From assembly GCA_000415185.1 (NCBI GenBank), contig KE351685.1, positions 1 to 37,763 on the forward strand: DNA of 37,763 nt, written 5' to 3'. This stretch comes from Enterococcus faecalis 13-SD-W-01. GTDB taxonomy: Bacteria > Bacillota > Bacilli > Lactobacillales > Enterococcaceae. A program made the position numbers and the translations under genes. This document shows, one piece after another, positions 24,671 through 33,783 of the stretch. Under the pieces are notes generated by a model. The model did no database searches, was not told the DNA's origin, and was given only the letters and a program-made list of their open reading frames with translations. Numbering within the stretch: the first letter of the stretch is position 1; each line of letters starts with the position of its first letter.

Positions 24671-26149
24671 TTACAAACTCGTATTGAAGACATTACTTTT
24701 CATTACTTTCAACAGTAATACATATAAAATGACGCTTAGTGCACCATAGCTTCCTAATACAAAAAAAGGATTAGAAAAAAGAATGATTTTTTTCAATAAA
24801 AATAAAAGGATCATCACACCAAACATGGCAATTTCATTTTTAGCATACTCTTTCAATAAAAAGTTCCAAGAAATACCAACTTTGTAAATCGTGTCAAAAC
24901 GATACATAATCATTATCAAAGAAAAAACAGAAGCAATCGTCGTCCCTAATAAAATCCCGATTACACCGTAAAAACGTGCAAGTATCAAGCTGACGATGAT
25001 ATTTGTCACACTGACGATTACACTGTTTGATAAAGTTGATTTGGTATTTCCGTTTGCGTAGAAATAGCGATAGATCAAATCTCTGACAATGTTAAATTGT
25101 TGACCAAAAATCGATACCAGAATACATAAAAAGAGCAAATGCGTTTGGCTTGAACCAAATTTTCCCCCTTCAAAAATAAGTTTCAAAAATGTTTCTCCTA
25201 CACAATAAAAACCTGCATAAATCAGACAGATAAATGCATGGAATAAAATCGTATAATTCCAAAAATATGTTTTTTCTTCTTTTGTTCCTAATTTAGCAAC
25301 GATTTTTGGATAAGCGTACACAGTCAAATTTCCAATCAAAAGATTATTGACCATCAACAACACTTGATTAGAAAAAGATAAAATCGTCAGCATCCCGGTA
25401 GCTAAATTCGAAGCAATCAGCGAATCAACAAGTGTCTGTATTTTATAGACTCCGCTGCTGACTAGAGTAGGAAAAAAAATCACAAATAATTTTTTTACAC
25501 CAGGTTCCTTGAGCGCTAAACTTGGACTATAGCGATATCCTGTTTTCAGTGCAATCGAAAGATCAAATACCACATTGATCACTGAGCCGGCAAGCAAGAT
25601 CAGCAAATAAAACTGCATGTTATGCAGATTAGTATAATAAAGTCCTAACGCCACTGCTGCATTGGCAAACAACATCGTATATTTGGGTATCAAATAACGA
25701 TCAGTCACTTGGTAATAAGCATTTGTCACTCCTTGAAGCGCCAGTAATCCCTGAATCAGGAAGACGAGCAAAAGATAGTCAGCGACATGCTGCTGGAATA
25801 AGTTTTCTCTATTACTCAACAGTGCAATTAACGGAACTTTGACAGCTAAGATCGTAACTACTAAGAAGAAAACAACTGCATATATGACTGTAATAAATGT
25901 ATTGATGACTTTTGCTGATTCTTTTTTGATATAAGCTGGAATAACTACTGTTGTTATCCCACTTGTTATAAATAAGAAAAGAAAGCTGGCAATATTAGTC
26001 GCAAAGTTATATGCATCCATTTGTGTGGAAGCACCAAACCGAGTGGCCGTATAACTTGATTTGTATAACGCGATGATTTGCGAGAATCCTGTCAAAAGAA
26101 TCATCAGCAATAATTGGATCGCATCTTTTCGGTTCCCTTTTTTCATCAT
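24671..26149 (-). CDS. MurJ/MviN-type MOP-superfamily polysaccharide flippase
   Basis: A 492-aa membrane protein with about 13-14 hydrophobic helices. It opens with the family region SQIIALYKSSYTATRFGAST and QMDAYNFATNIASF, which resembles the MurJ start. In this operon it is the only candidate to flip the undecaprenyl-linked repeat unit, i.e. the Wzx function. MurJ itself flips lipid II and is usually unlinked to polysaccharide genes, so substrate assignment comes from context. It overlaps the cytidylyltransferase stop as ATGA. The two methionines at the start leave a one-codon uncertainty. Confidence 0.87.
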   Translation of the reverse strand: MMKKGNRKDAIQLLLMILLTGFSQIIALYKSSYTATRFGASTQMDAYNFATNIASFLFLFITSGITTVVIPAYIKKESAKVINTFITVIYAVVFFLVVTILAVKVPLIALLSNRENLFQQHVADYLLLVFLIQGLLALQGVTNAYYQVTDRYLIPKYTMLFANAAVALGLYYTNLHNMQFYLLILLAGSVINVVFDLSIALKTGYRYSPSLALKEPGVKKLFVIFFPTLVSSGVYKIQTLVDSLIASNLATGMLTILSFSNQVLLMVNNLLIGNLTVYAYPKIVAKLGTKEEKTYFWNYTILFHAFICLIYAGFYCVGETFLKLIFEGGKFGSSQTHLLFLCILVSIFGQQFNIVRDLIYRYFYANGNTKSTLSNSVIVSVTNIIVSLILARFYGVIGILLGTTIASVFSLIMIMYRFDTIYKVGISWNFLLKEYAKNEIAMFGVMILLFLLKKIILFSNPFFVLGSYGALSVILYVLLLKVMKSNVFNTSL

Positions 26150-26577
26150 ACTTCCTTTAATCTAAACTCTTTTTTCAAACGTAATTGAGTTGAACTGATA
26201 TCTTTCGTATAAGGAAGAAAGACCACATCCACTCCCTGTTCATTTAATTCTTCTTTTGTTTTGATCCAGCGTGCATCCTGAGCCCAATCATCTCCTACAA
26301 AAATCGCGTCATATGAAAATTCTTCCCATGAAGCTTTTTTATCTAAAGTCGTTGCAATCTCGGCTTGATCAACTGCTTTTATGTTTTGGACAATATTTCT
26401 GCGTTCCTCTTCATTGATAACTGGCTGTTTATTTTTATAATTTTTTACAAGTTCATCACTATTTACTGCTACAATCAAAAAATCACAGTATTCTTTCGCT
26501 TGATTGATCAAATTCAAATGTCCAATATGAAACATATCAAACACCCCTTGCGTATAACCGATTCTATATTTTTTCAT
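26146..26577 (-). CDS. Glycerol-3-phosphate cytidylyltransferase-like protein (TagD type)
   Basis: The 143-aa nucleotidyltransferase has the signature GVFDMFHIGH (11-20) with the HxGH motif, FVGDDW and the C-terminal ISSTQLR motif in place of RTEGISTT. TagD enzymes make CDP-glycerol from CTP and sn-glycerol-3-phosphate. The operon also encodes a CDP-glycerol glycerophosphotransferase (30938-32089), which supports this substrate. Related cytidylyltransferases use ribitol-5-phosphate-like or ethanolamine phosphates, so the substrate is an inference. It overlaps the pyruvyl transferase end by 14 bp and the flippase start by 4 bp. Confidence 0.88.
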   Translation of the reverse strand: MKKYRIGYTQGVFDMFHIGHLNLINQAKEYCDFLIVAVNSDELVKNYKNKQPVINEEERRNIVQNIKAVDQAEIATTLDKKASWEEFSYDAIFVGDDWAQDARWIKTKEELNEQGVDVVFLPYTKDISSTQLRLKKEFRLKEV

Positions 26578-27664
26578 GTTTCTCTCCTTTCAAAAATCCA
26601 TCCAACTGATCAAATTGGTGCTGCGATTCATCAATCAGCGGGGCAAGCTGCAACTCGTATCGATTGGTTCGAACCGCTTCAAAACCTAGTGTATCCAACT
26701 GATCTGTCATCGTATATGCGCCTTGATAGCGGCTTGTTTTAATTGTATTCAACATTTTTTGATCATAGATGATAGGATAAACATTACTTTTACATAACCA
26801 ACCAAGAATCATGCCGTGAAAGCGCGTCGTCACAGTAAATTCAGAGCGATTAATCGTATCTATTACTGTATCCATGTTCCTACCGTCATATAACAAAACT
26901 TCACTTTCAAAATCAGGCGTACTTTTTTTGATCATCGTTTTGATTTCATTGATTGCCTGCTCATCCCCCTGTGCATTGCAAAAAGAAAGAAATTGGATAC
27001 GATAGCCTTGCTCTGCTGCTTCTTTTCCGATTCTGCTGACTGCTTCAAGATAAGCTGATTTATATTGTTTTAAAGCTGGGCGATCAAATTCAATCGGGAT
27101 GATCGTGACCTGCTTTTGTTTTTTCTTAGGCTTTAACGGATAACTGAACACAATATCGTTTGCTCCTCGAACTTGTTCCAAATGATTATACTTTTCCTTT
27201 GAATACTCATCTCGGAAACAGATATCGAAACATTTCGAAAAAAATTCTTCATAGGTTTGGTAAAACTTTAGGCTTTGAGATGGACCAAAGTTACTGCCTA
27301 AAACAAACAAAGGTTTTTCTTTTATCAAAAAATCCTGATAAGAAGACAGCGAATTTTCCCATTGCGGGCGTTCTATAAACATCGATCCGCCGACAATAAC
27401 TGATCCATCGACTTTCTTTTGAAAATAATTTTTTAACAGTTGACGTTTCAAGACGATTTGTGATAATCGGTTGATTCCTCTGTATAAAGTCCCTTCTTTG
27501 ATTGGCTTTACATTTGGCAAATCTGAAAAACTATCAGCAAATCTTGGCTGCATAGGCAAGTAAAAAAGTGTCTGCGGATAACGTTTCGCTAAAATACGAA
27601 CAAAAAGATCGTCTCCCAGATTTTGATAACAATATGCTTTTAGGAATACTTTTTTATTCATCAT
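26564..27664 (-). CDS. Polysaccharide pyruvyl transferase family protein
   Basis: The family transfers pyruvate from phosphoenolpyruvate to a sugar to form a ketal (CsaB, WcaK, EpsO, EpsI). The 366-aa protein has an N-terminal YQNLGDDLF motif (N-x-GD-D/N), VIVGGSMF and the family core VTTRFHGMILGWL with Arg and His in the active site. The start is set at 27664 (AAAGGA 7 bp upstream), one base after the preceding stop; a second ATG follows directly. No signal peptide, so action on the lipid-linked unit in the cytosol is likely. The neighbouring SLH-protein gene makes a ketal-pyruvate product the most meaningful prediction. Confidence 0.88.
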   Translation of the reverse strand: MMNKKVFLKAYCYQNLGDDLFVRILAKRYPQTLFYLPMQPRFADSFSDLPNVKPIKEGTLYRGINRLSQIVLKRQLLKNYFQKKVDGSVIVGGSMFIERPQWENSLSSYQDFLIKEKPLFVLGSNFGPSQSLKFYQTYEEFFSKCFDICFRDEYSKEKYNHLEQVRGANDIVFSYPLKPKKKQKQVTIIPIEFDRPALKQYKSAYLEAVSRIGKEAAEQGYRIQFLSFCNAQGDEQAINEIKTMIKKSTPDFESEVLLYDGRNMDTVIDTINRSEFTVTTRFHGMILGWLCKSNVYPIIYDQKMLNTIKTSRYQGAYTMTDQLDTLGFEAVRTNRYELQLAPLIDESQHQFDQLDGFLKGEKHEKI

Positions 27665-27665
27665 C

Positions 27666-28619
27666 TCACGTTCCTTTGATTGTTTTATAGAAATAAGGAT
27701 GAACAGCATTTAAAATGATTCGGAATTTTCTTTTCCGCGGAAGATCTTTTGCGAACAAGGTTCGATAGGCATTTTTCCGCAAAAAAGTTTGCATTTCCTG
27801 ATATTCCGGAAACTTTTCTTGCTGAAATTCGTACATCTGCTGTACTAATTTTTCTGCGATTCGTGTTTTCTTTATCCTTAATGCAGATTGGACTTGTTTC
27901 CAGTTATTTTCTTGACAAATTTTTTCTGCCGAACAAATCGCCTGCCATTCAGTAAGACGAGAAGGATTGAAAGCTGCTTCTTTTTTCATCATGGCACCTT
28001 GTTCATTCTCGTAATAAACATAAATCAATGGCGAACAAAGTCGTGCTCTGCTGATGTTCGAAGCATACGAAAACAAGAAAAGCATATCTTCACCAATCGT
28101 TATTTTTGTGTCAAAACGGAGCTGATACTTTTGGATCAATGTCAAATCAAACATTTTATTCCATAATGCTGTATTGACTTTTTGATAACGCAACGAGCTT
28201 TCAATGACTTCTTGGATCGTTGCTATTTTGCTAGGAAAAAATACATTTTTTTCTGTGTTTGCTTTCTTTACTTTATAACCGCCGATCGCTAAAGGATGAT
28301 TTTTCATTCCTTCAAGCAGTACCTCACAATAATCGTTCGTTATCTCATCATCGCTATCGACAAAGCAAACATATTTACCAGCTGCTAATGCTAATCCTTT
28401 GTTCCTTGCAGAAGAAACTCCGGCATTTTTTTGAGTAATGATACGAACTCTTGGATCTGCTACTTCTTGTAAAATCGTTCCTGTTTGGTCAGTAGAACCA
28501 TCATTAATCAACAGGATCTCGATTTGTTTGTACGTTTGACCAAGAAGCTGTTCGATACACTTTCTGATATAATTCTCACCGTTATAAACTGGAACAATAA
28601 TCGATACAAGTTCACTCAT
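27666..28619 (-). CDS. GT2 family glycosyltransferase (EpsJ/CpsI-like)
   Basis: The 317-aa enzyme begins with the GT-A motif VSIIVPVYNGENYIRKCIEQ, has LLINDGSTD and the DxD-type CFVDSDDEI (about 87-95). It continues to a basic C-terminal region without membrane helices. It adds one sugar to the lipid-linked repeat unit at the inner membrane face; donor and linkage cannot be read. Start overlaps the EpsG-like gene stop as ATGA and its own stop is one base before the pyruvyl transferase start. Confidence 0.9.
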   Translation of the reverse strand: MSELVSIIVPVYNGENYIRKCIEQLLGQTYKQIEILLINDGSTDQTGTILQEVADPRVRIITQKNAGVSSARNKGLALAAGKYVCFVDSDDEITNDYCEVLLEGMKNHPLAIGGYKVKKANTEKNVFFPSKIATIQEVIESSLRYQKVNTALWNKMFDLTLIQKYQLRFDTKITIGEDMLFLFSYASNISRARLCSPLIYVYYENEQGAMMKKEAAFNPSRLTEWQAICSAEKICQENNWKQVQSALRIKKTRIAEKLVQQMYEFQQEKFPEYQEMQTFLRKNAYRTLFAKDLPRKRKFRIILNAVHPYFYKTIKGT

Positions 28620-29770
28620 AATGACCCTCCGATAAAATGATAAGGCAATGTCTCACCTAAATTACGCATAATGATCAGTCGGTAAAAATAGGCTAGATAT
28701 AGTAAAATCAGCACAATATAAAGAAGGAAACGCATCCGTGTGCTCTTCACTTTGCTCAATAAATAAGGCATATACAATGTTTGACCAATCGAAAACATAA
28801 AAATGATCCGAGTGCTGTTAGGGATGATCATCGTCAACGAACAAATAATGGTTGTGAAAAGCGCCAAATTATAAAAGAATGTACTGTAGATATTGATTTT
28901 CTCAGGTGAGATCCGGGTATACTTTTCAAAAGCTGCTAAATCATCTTCTGGGTAATAAGAATGAATCGCCACAGCAATCACCAAAAACGTCAAATTGAAA
29001 AAAATAAAATCCCATTGGGTGTTATTGTTATCAAAAGCACTATTAAAATAATTCGTATACAAATTAAACGTAGTTGAAAGTCCGATCAGCATTTTGCGCA
29101 AAATACCTGAACCAAGATAGCTGACCACTACGATGATTGGCCCGTAGACAGGCGGAATCTTGATTTTTGGCAGAAAATACATAGGGATAAACGCGACTGC
29201 TGTCTTATGGAACAAAAAAGCAATGACCATCATGCATAGATACTTCACTAAGTTGCGTTCAACAATGTATTTAATAGCGAAAAGAAATACTGCTGTAGCA
29301 ATACTTTGCCGCATAATGTTCAAGGACGTGTTGAAGGATGCGCCAAAAATAAATAAGAAAATACTGAAACGGAGGTCAAGCGAACTATTTCTAAATGCTT
29401 GCCAGATAAAAAACAGCAGGACGGCATGCGTTAAGACAAATACCCATTGGACATCCCCCATACTCATGCCGATTTTTATCAAGTACTGGTACAAATATTC
29501 GTTTTTCAATTTATAATCCACACCTCTAAGAAGCTCTGGAATCTGCAAGGTGGAATAGACCGTGTAATCTGTACCAACTTTGTAGCGAAGTGCTGCTACA
29601 AGAAATAAGGGTATGATCGCCAAAAATGTGAAAATTTGATACTGTAAACTTTTTACATGTACTTTTTTTTCTCCAATCAGTACGTTGATTTTTTCTATAT
29701 TTTTTACGATGTACATTGCAATAAAAGCAAAGCATTCTGCTGCAAGAAACATAGTGATGTAAACAGCCAT
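28616..29770 (-). CDS. EpsG family membrane protein, probable repeat-unit polymerase (Wzy role)
   Basis: A 384-aa protein with about ten membrane helices. It carries the EpsG-family core VAALRYKVGTDYTVY and, after a long loop, SLNIMRQSIATAVFLFAI. EpsG proteins take the place of Wzy in many Firmicutes exopolysaccharide operons and polymerise repeat units outside the membrane. No other polymerase candidate is in the operon. It lies 14 bp after the GT4 gene and is coupled to the GT2 gene by ATGA. Confidence 0.88.
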   Translation of the reverse strand: MAVYITMFLAAECFAFIAMYIVKNIEKINVLIGEKKVHVKSLQYQIFTFLAIIPLFLVAALRYKVGTDYTVYSTLQIPELLRGVDYKLKNEYLYQYLIKIGMSMGDVQWVFVLTHAVLLFFIWQAFRNSSLDLRFSIFLFIFGASFNTSLNIMRQSIATAVFLFAIKYIVERNLVKYLCMMVIAFLFHKTAVAFIPMYFLPKIKIPPVYGPIIVVVSYLGSGILRKMLIGLSTTFNLYTNYFNSAFDNNNTQWDFIFFNLTFLVIAVAIHSYYPEDDLAAFEKYTRISPEKINIYSTFFYNLALFTTIICSLTMIIPNSTRIIFMFSIGQTLYMPYLLSKVKSTRMRFLLYIVLILLYLAYFYRLIIMRNLGETLPYHFIGGSL

Positions 29771-29784
29771 TTGTGTCCCCTTTT

Positions 29785-30924
29785 CTAATCCTCACTTATA
29801 TAAAACTGTGTCAATTCATCAGCGACGTGCGCCAAAGAGAATCCTTTTTCTGCAATCTTTTCTACGTATCGTTCTCGTGCTGATTTTTTTGCTGTTAAAA
29901 CGTGGTTCAGTGCTTCTGACCATTCTGTTTCTGTACTTGTCAAATCAACAAAACGATTCATTCCATTAATCAAATCGATTTCCTGTGTGATAATAGAAGA
30001 AAAACAGCAAGGCAGGCCATTAGCTTGCGCTTCAACACCGACTACTGGCAATCCTTCATAATGAGAAGGCAGTAAAAACAAATCAGACGCACTCATCAAT
30101 TGCGGAATATCTTTTCTGACACCTAAGAACCGCACATGTTCCATTATTCCTAATGCATTCACTTGTTTTTTGATTTCAGGTTCTAGCTCACCTTCTCCTA
30201 CAAGAAGCAGTACAGCTTTTGGCTCTTTTTTCAAAAATCCGGCAAATATTTTGATCAGTTGTTGATGATTTTTTTGATGGACAAAACGTCCTACGTGAAG
30301 AAGTGTTTTTTGATCTTTGGACAATTGTAATTCTGCTCTGATTTTTTGTCGGTCAGAAGCATTGAAGCGAAATTTTTCAGTATCTACACCATTATTGATG
30401 ATGCGATAATGAGAACTGTCAATTGTTTTTTTAGTAAACATAAATGAACCAGCTTTTCTAGCACATGCAAAATAATCAGTCGCTGTATAAGGAAAAAGCC
30501 ATTTAACCAGATTGCCCATCCAGATTTTCCATTTTTTATCATTGCCTGCATTATGCGAATGGATAATGATTTTTTTTGCACCGCTTAGTTTACTGATAGC
30601 AGCTACTTGCAGATTGAAAAAAATAGAACCTGAATTACAGTGGATGATCTGATAATCTTCTTTTTTGATCAATTGATATAATTTTCTCCAAAATTCTATT
30701 TTTCGTTTCAAGAAAAAACCTTTTGTATTTAGTTCAATGATTTTGCCGCCGCTGGACTCTATTTCTTGACGATACATAGCAAAAGAAGACTTTCGCGGTG
30801 CCAAGAAATCAAATTGGATCACCTGATGATCGATTTCTCGATAAATATTCAGAAGCATAGAAGACACACCGCCGAATACTTGACCGATATTCAATTGAAG
30901 GACTCGCACTGGTTCTTTTTTCAT
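29785..30924 (-). CDS. GT4 family glycosyltransferase (EpsF-like)
   Basis: The 379-aa GT-B enzyme has the N-terminal VLQLNIGQVFGGVSSMLLN acceptor region. It also has the second-domain marks LLHVGRFVHQKNH, LGVRKDI and SHYEGLPVVGVEAQANGLP, with the retaining-GT E-x7-E pair. It should add a sugar to the growing lipid-linked unit with retention of configuration. Three consecutive ATG codons follow GAGGAG; the third (30924) gives the best spacing (8 bp), the first (30930) is only 2 bp away. It lies 14 bp after the glycerophosphotransferase gene. Confidence 0.9.
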   Translation of the reverse strand: MKKEPVRVLQLNIGQVFGGVSSMLLNIYREIDHQVIQFDFLAPRKSSFAMYRQEIESSGGKIIELNTKGFFLKRKIEFWRKLYQLIKKEDYQIIHCNSGSIFFNLQVAAISKLSGAKKIIIHSHNAGNDKKWKIWMGNLVKWLFPYTATDYFACARKAGSFMFTKKTIDSSHYRIINNGVDTEKFRFNASDRQKIRAELQLSKDQKTLLHVGRFVHQKNHQQLIKIFAGFLKKEPKAVLLLVGEGELEPEIKKQVNALGIMEHVRFLGVRKDIPQLMSASDLFLLPSHYEGLPVVGVEAQANGLPCCFSSIITQEIDLINGMNRFVDLTSTETEWSEALNHVLTAKKSARERYVEKIAEKGFSLAHVADELTQFYISED

Positions 30925-30937
30925 CATCATTTCTCCT

Positions 30938-32089
30938 CTAATCCAAATTTATTTGTGCTAAGGCTAGTGCCCGTTGACAATTATTACCATCTTGGTACGC
31001 ATTGACTCGATCATTGACTTCTTTTCTTCGTTCAACAAAATCATCTTTAGCCATTGAAATATCCTCAATAAAGTGATAAACATCTTCTGGTGTTTTTAGT
31101 CGTGCACCTGGACGGAACCAATCAGGATCATCAACGGCAAATCCTCTAGTATCTTGATATGATTCCATGTCGTCTTCTGTAAATCCAATCGGCCGATCTA
31201 ATAATAGATAGTCATAAAAAACAGAGGAATAATCCGTCAGCAAAGCCGAAGAACCCGCAAGCCAAGTATATAAATCTAGATTTTCTGCTTTGAAACGCTC
31301 TTGATCATAGATTTTGATATGTTTGAATGGTTTTTTCGTTAATTGGACAGCATCTTGCAAAGGGTGTAACTTAACCGCTAATTCTATACCCGTTTCTTCT
31401 AACTTCTGATCGAGTGCTTCCCAATCCGCTGTTTCTGAAAAAATAGGTAATGACGAACCAAGCTCGCTGTCAGAATACCCCGTAATCGATGATTGTCGGA
31501 AAGTGGGCAGCCAGACAGTGTAAGGCTTTTGTTCGTTTAAAACAGTTTTATCATAGAAAACATCTGTCCGCGGATGCCCGCAGATCCAAACGTTTTTTTC
31601 CGGTACAGAAAACTTTCGGCTAACAATGGGACGGAAAAACTCAGAAGAGGCAAATGTCCAAGTATAAAACTGTTTATCAAAAGAATTCGTTTTTTGCGTC
31701 GATTGGTCAAATCCTTTGAAGGAAGTACCGTGCCACATTTGGATACTGATTTGGTTCTTTGCAGGTTTGATTGGTATCCGTCCAAAACAATAGTAGATTT
31801 TCGATGCAGTAAAATAATGCAGGCCGCCTTTTAATGGACTCGTGAATCGAACATTTTTAGCAATTGCTGATTGTTTTTTCCAATCGCTTGTACTGCAGAT
31901 GATTTGATATTTCTCGTTATAGCCGTTTTCAACGAGGTGCTGATACAACGATTCAATATTGTCCCGAAATCCCATATTGCTGTATAGCAGTATTTTGGTT
32001 TCTTTTTTGGGAATCCATTTGTTCAATAGCGAAAAAATGACAAATACTTTATTGATCAAAAAATTTTTGAGTTTTACGTTTCTTATCAT
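30938..32089 (-). CDS. CDP-glycerol glycerophosphotransferase (TagB/TarF/TagF-like)
   Basis: A 383-aa member of the Glyphos_transf family. Family marks: YCFGRIPIKPAKNQ, the catalytic WHGTSFKG (His at about 120), HPRTDVFY, LAVKLHPLQ and LTDYSSVFYDYLLLDRP. It transfers glycerol phosphate from CDP-glycerol to a lipid-linked glycan or an existing glycerol-phosphate chain. Length fits the primase/short TagB-TarF class rather than the long TagF polymerase, so a single or few glycerol-phosphate additions are likely. It starts in the base next to the preceding stop codon. Donor supply is explained by the TagD-type gene in the same operon. Confidence 0.92.
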   Translation of the reverse strand: MIRNVKLKNFLINKVFVIFSLLNKWIPKKETKILLYSNMGFRDNIESLYQHLVENGYNEKYQIICSTSDWKKQSAIAKNVRFTSPLKGGLHYFTASKIYYCFGRIPIKPAKNQISIQMWHGTSFKGFDQSTQKTNSFDKQFYTWTFASSEFFRPIVSRKFSVPEKNVWICGHPRTDVFYDKTVLNEQKPYTVWLPTFRQSSITGYSDSELGSSLPIFSETADWEALDQKLEETGIELAVKLHPLQDAVQLTKKPFKHIKIYDQERFKAENLDLYTWLAGSSALLTDYSSVFYDYLLLDRPIGFTEDDMESYQDTRGFAVDDPDWFRPGARLKTPEDVYHFIEDISMAKDDFVERRKEVNDRVNAYQDGNNCQRALALAQINLD

Positions 32090-32590
32090 TTATCCACCTA
32101 CTAACTGATTCGCGATTTTTTTAAAATCCTGGATAAATTGCGGATTGTGGCTGGCATGATTCGCCATCATTGTTTCAGATAAACGGTCATACGTATTGAT
32201 AACTTCTTCCAATTCATCCATTTCTTCGACAACGAGAATATTTTTCATTTCAGCTGCTACTTTTTTGGCAAAATCGACTTGATGATCGTTGACATGTTCG
32301 TGGAAACGATACTGTCTTGGGACAACGATTGGTATTTTGCCTTTCTCCAAAGCCATCATAAATGTTGCAGGGCCGCCATGAGTAATGATGATATCGGCTT
32401 TTTCCATATAGGCGTTCATCTCTTCAAATGAAATGATCGAACGAAACTCGCAAGCTTTCGGCTCATAGGAAGTAAAGCCAGTTTGGATAAAGACGTCTTC
32501 CTTGATTTTCCCTGAAGCTTTTAATTGATCCATTTTTTTGATCAAGCGTTCAAAGGATTGTTCATGCGTTCCCACGGTTACAAAAATCAT
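32090..32590 (-). CDS. Alg13-type glycosyltransferase catalytic subunit (CpsG/EpsF-type, GT28 C-domain)
   Basis: The 166-aa protein starts MIFVTVGTHEQSFERLIKKMD, the typical Alg13/EpsF opening, and has ADIIITHGGPATFMMALEKGK, the donor-binding loop. It supplies the catalytic half of a split GT-B enzyme whose other half is the Alg14-type protein encoded just before it. The pair adds the second sugar to undecaprenyl-PP-sugar. The start at 32590 is set by AGGAGG about 9 bp upstream and overlaps the previous stop as TAATG; the open frame continues 19 codons upstream inside the Alg14 gene. Confidence 0.9.
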   Translation of the reverse strand: MIFVTVGTHEQSFERLIKKMDQLKASGKIKEDVFIQTGFTSYEPKACEFRSIISFEEMNAYMEKADIIITHGGPATFMMALEKGKIPIVVPRQYRFHEHVNDHQVDFAKKVAAEMKNILVVEEMDELEEVINTYDRLSETMMANHASHNPQFIQDFKKIANQLVGG

Positions 32591-33039
32591 TAGAAGATCC
32601 CTCCTAAGCAGACAGCTTTCGGGTAGACAGTTTGCATTTCTTTCCATTGGACAATAAATGTATCTGTCACAGGATAAACAAGTTTTCCAGTAACAGTTGG
32701 TTTATCTACGCGGTCGAAAACTTCGATGTAGATTGTTTTCGCACCGAATAATTTTCCTAAATAAAAGAAAGGAACAGCTACTGCTGCGCCAGACGATATG
32801 ATCAAGTCCGGTTTTTCTTTTAATAATACTTTCAATGCTAAGAAGGTATTTTTAATAAGATTTTTTGCATTTCTATTTGTGGGAAAATGACAATTTATTT
32901 TTCTTTCTTCTGCTAACAAATGATTGGCATCTGTTTTATCGAAAGTAACCCAAAACCGCTCTTCGTTTTGCCAAAATTCTTTTAACATATATAAATGAGT
33001 CAAATGTCCGCCGCTTGAGCCAACTAGACAAACTTTCAT
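32590..33039 (-). CDS. Alg14-type glycosyltransferase membrane subunit (CpsF-like)
   Basis: The 149-aa protein has the GSSGGHLTHLYML opening, DLIISSGAAVAVPF and IYIEVFDRV, all typical of Alg14/CpsF/EpsE subunits that recruit the catalytic partner to the membrane and bind the lipid acceptor. It is encoded directly before the Alg13-type gene, sharing one base. It starts 21 bp after the sugar transferase gene. Confidence 0.9.
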   Translation of the reverse strand: MKVCLVGSSGGHLTHLYMLKEFWQNEERFWVTFDKTDANHLLAEERKINCHFPTNRNAKNLIKNTFLALKVLLKEKPDLIISSGAAVAVPFFYLGKLFGAKTIYIEVFDRVDKPTVTGKLVYPVTDTFIVQWKEMQTVYPKAVCLGGIF

Positions 33040-33060
33040 GAATAAATTCCTCTCTGCTGT

Positions 33061-33783
33061 TTAATACGCACCATTTGGATGAACCATGACACCAAATGTA
33101 CGAGTAATGATCAAAATATCTAATGAGATACTTCGATGTGTGATATATTGGATATCCAATTCGACCATTTCATCAAAATCCATTTCATTTCTTCCGCAAA
33201 CTTGCCACAATCCTGTGCAGCCAGGACGCACTAGCAAACGTTGAAGATCATGCTCCGAATATTCAGCGACTTCTGCTGTTAATGGCGGGCGCGGGCCAAC
33301 TAAACTCATATCACCTTTCAACACATTCCATAATTGCGGCAGCTCATCTAAACTATATTTGCGGATAAATTTTCCGATTTTAGTGATACGAGGATCATTT
33401 TTGATTTTGAACATTGCCCCTTTGATTTCATTCAAATGCTGCAATTCTGCTAAACGTTCTTCGGCATCCATGTACATAGAGCGTACTTTGTAGATTTTGA
33501 ATGGTTTGCCGTCTTTTCCAATTCTTTCTTGTACAAAGAAAATAGACGAACCAAATTCTTCAAATTGCATAAATAGTGCAATCATTAAGATGATTGGGGA
33601 AGAAAGGATCAATCCAGCAGCGCTGCCTAGAATATCGATCGTTCTTTTCCAAAAAAGGTAATACAGTTGCGTGAAGTAATCTGCTCTGCCTAAAGTTACT
33701 TTACTGATATGGTTTTCATTGAATAACTTTTTTTCAGAAACTTGTATTCTTGGTGGTTCATCTAGGTGAATGATTTTAGCCAT
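33061..33783 (-). CDS. Undecaprenyl-phosphate sugar-1-phosphate transferase (CpsE/WbaP/EpsL-like)
   Basis: Initiating enzyme of the repeat unit; it moves sugar-1-phosphate from a UDP-sugar to undecaprenyl phosphate. The 240-aa protein is the short form: about 45 N-terminal residues, one membrane (re-entrant) helix near 45-70, then the catalytic core. Core motifs are KVRSMYMDAEERL, DELPQLWNVLKGDMSLVGPRP and RPGCTGLWQVCGRNEM. The four-helix domain of full WbaP/CpsE is absent. The start is ATG at 33783, 8 bp after AAGGAG; a GTG three codons earlier is less likely. It overlaps cpsB by 8 bp. The transferred sugar is unknown. Confidence 0.92.
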   Translation of the reverse strand: MAKIIHLDEPPRIQVSEKKLFNENHISKVTLGRADYFTQLYYLFWKRTIDILGSAAGLILSSPIILMIALFMQFEEFGSSIFFVQERIGKDGKPFKIYKVRSMYMDAEERLAELQHLNEIKGAMFKIKNDPRITKIGKFIRKYSLDELPQLWNVLKGDMSLVGPRPPLTAEVAEYSEHDLQRLLVRPGCTGLWQVCGRNEMDFDEMVELDIQYITHRSISLDILIITRTFGVMVHPNGAY

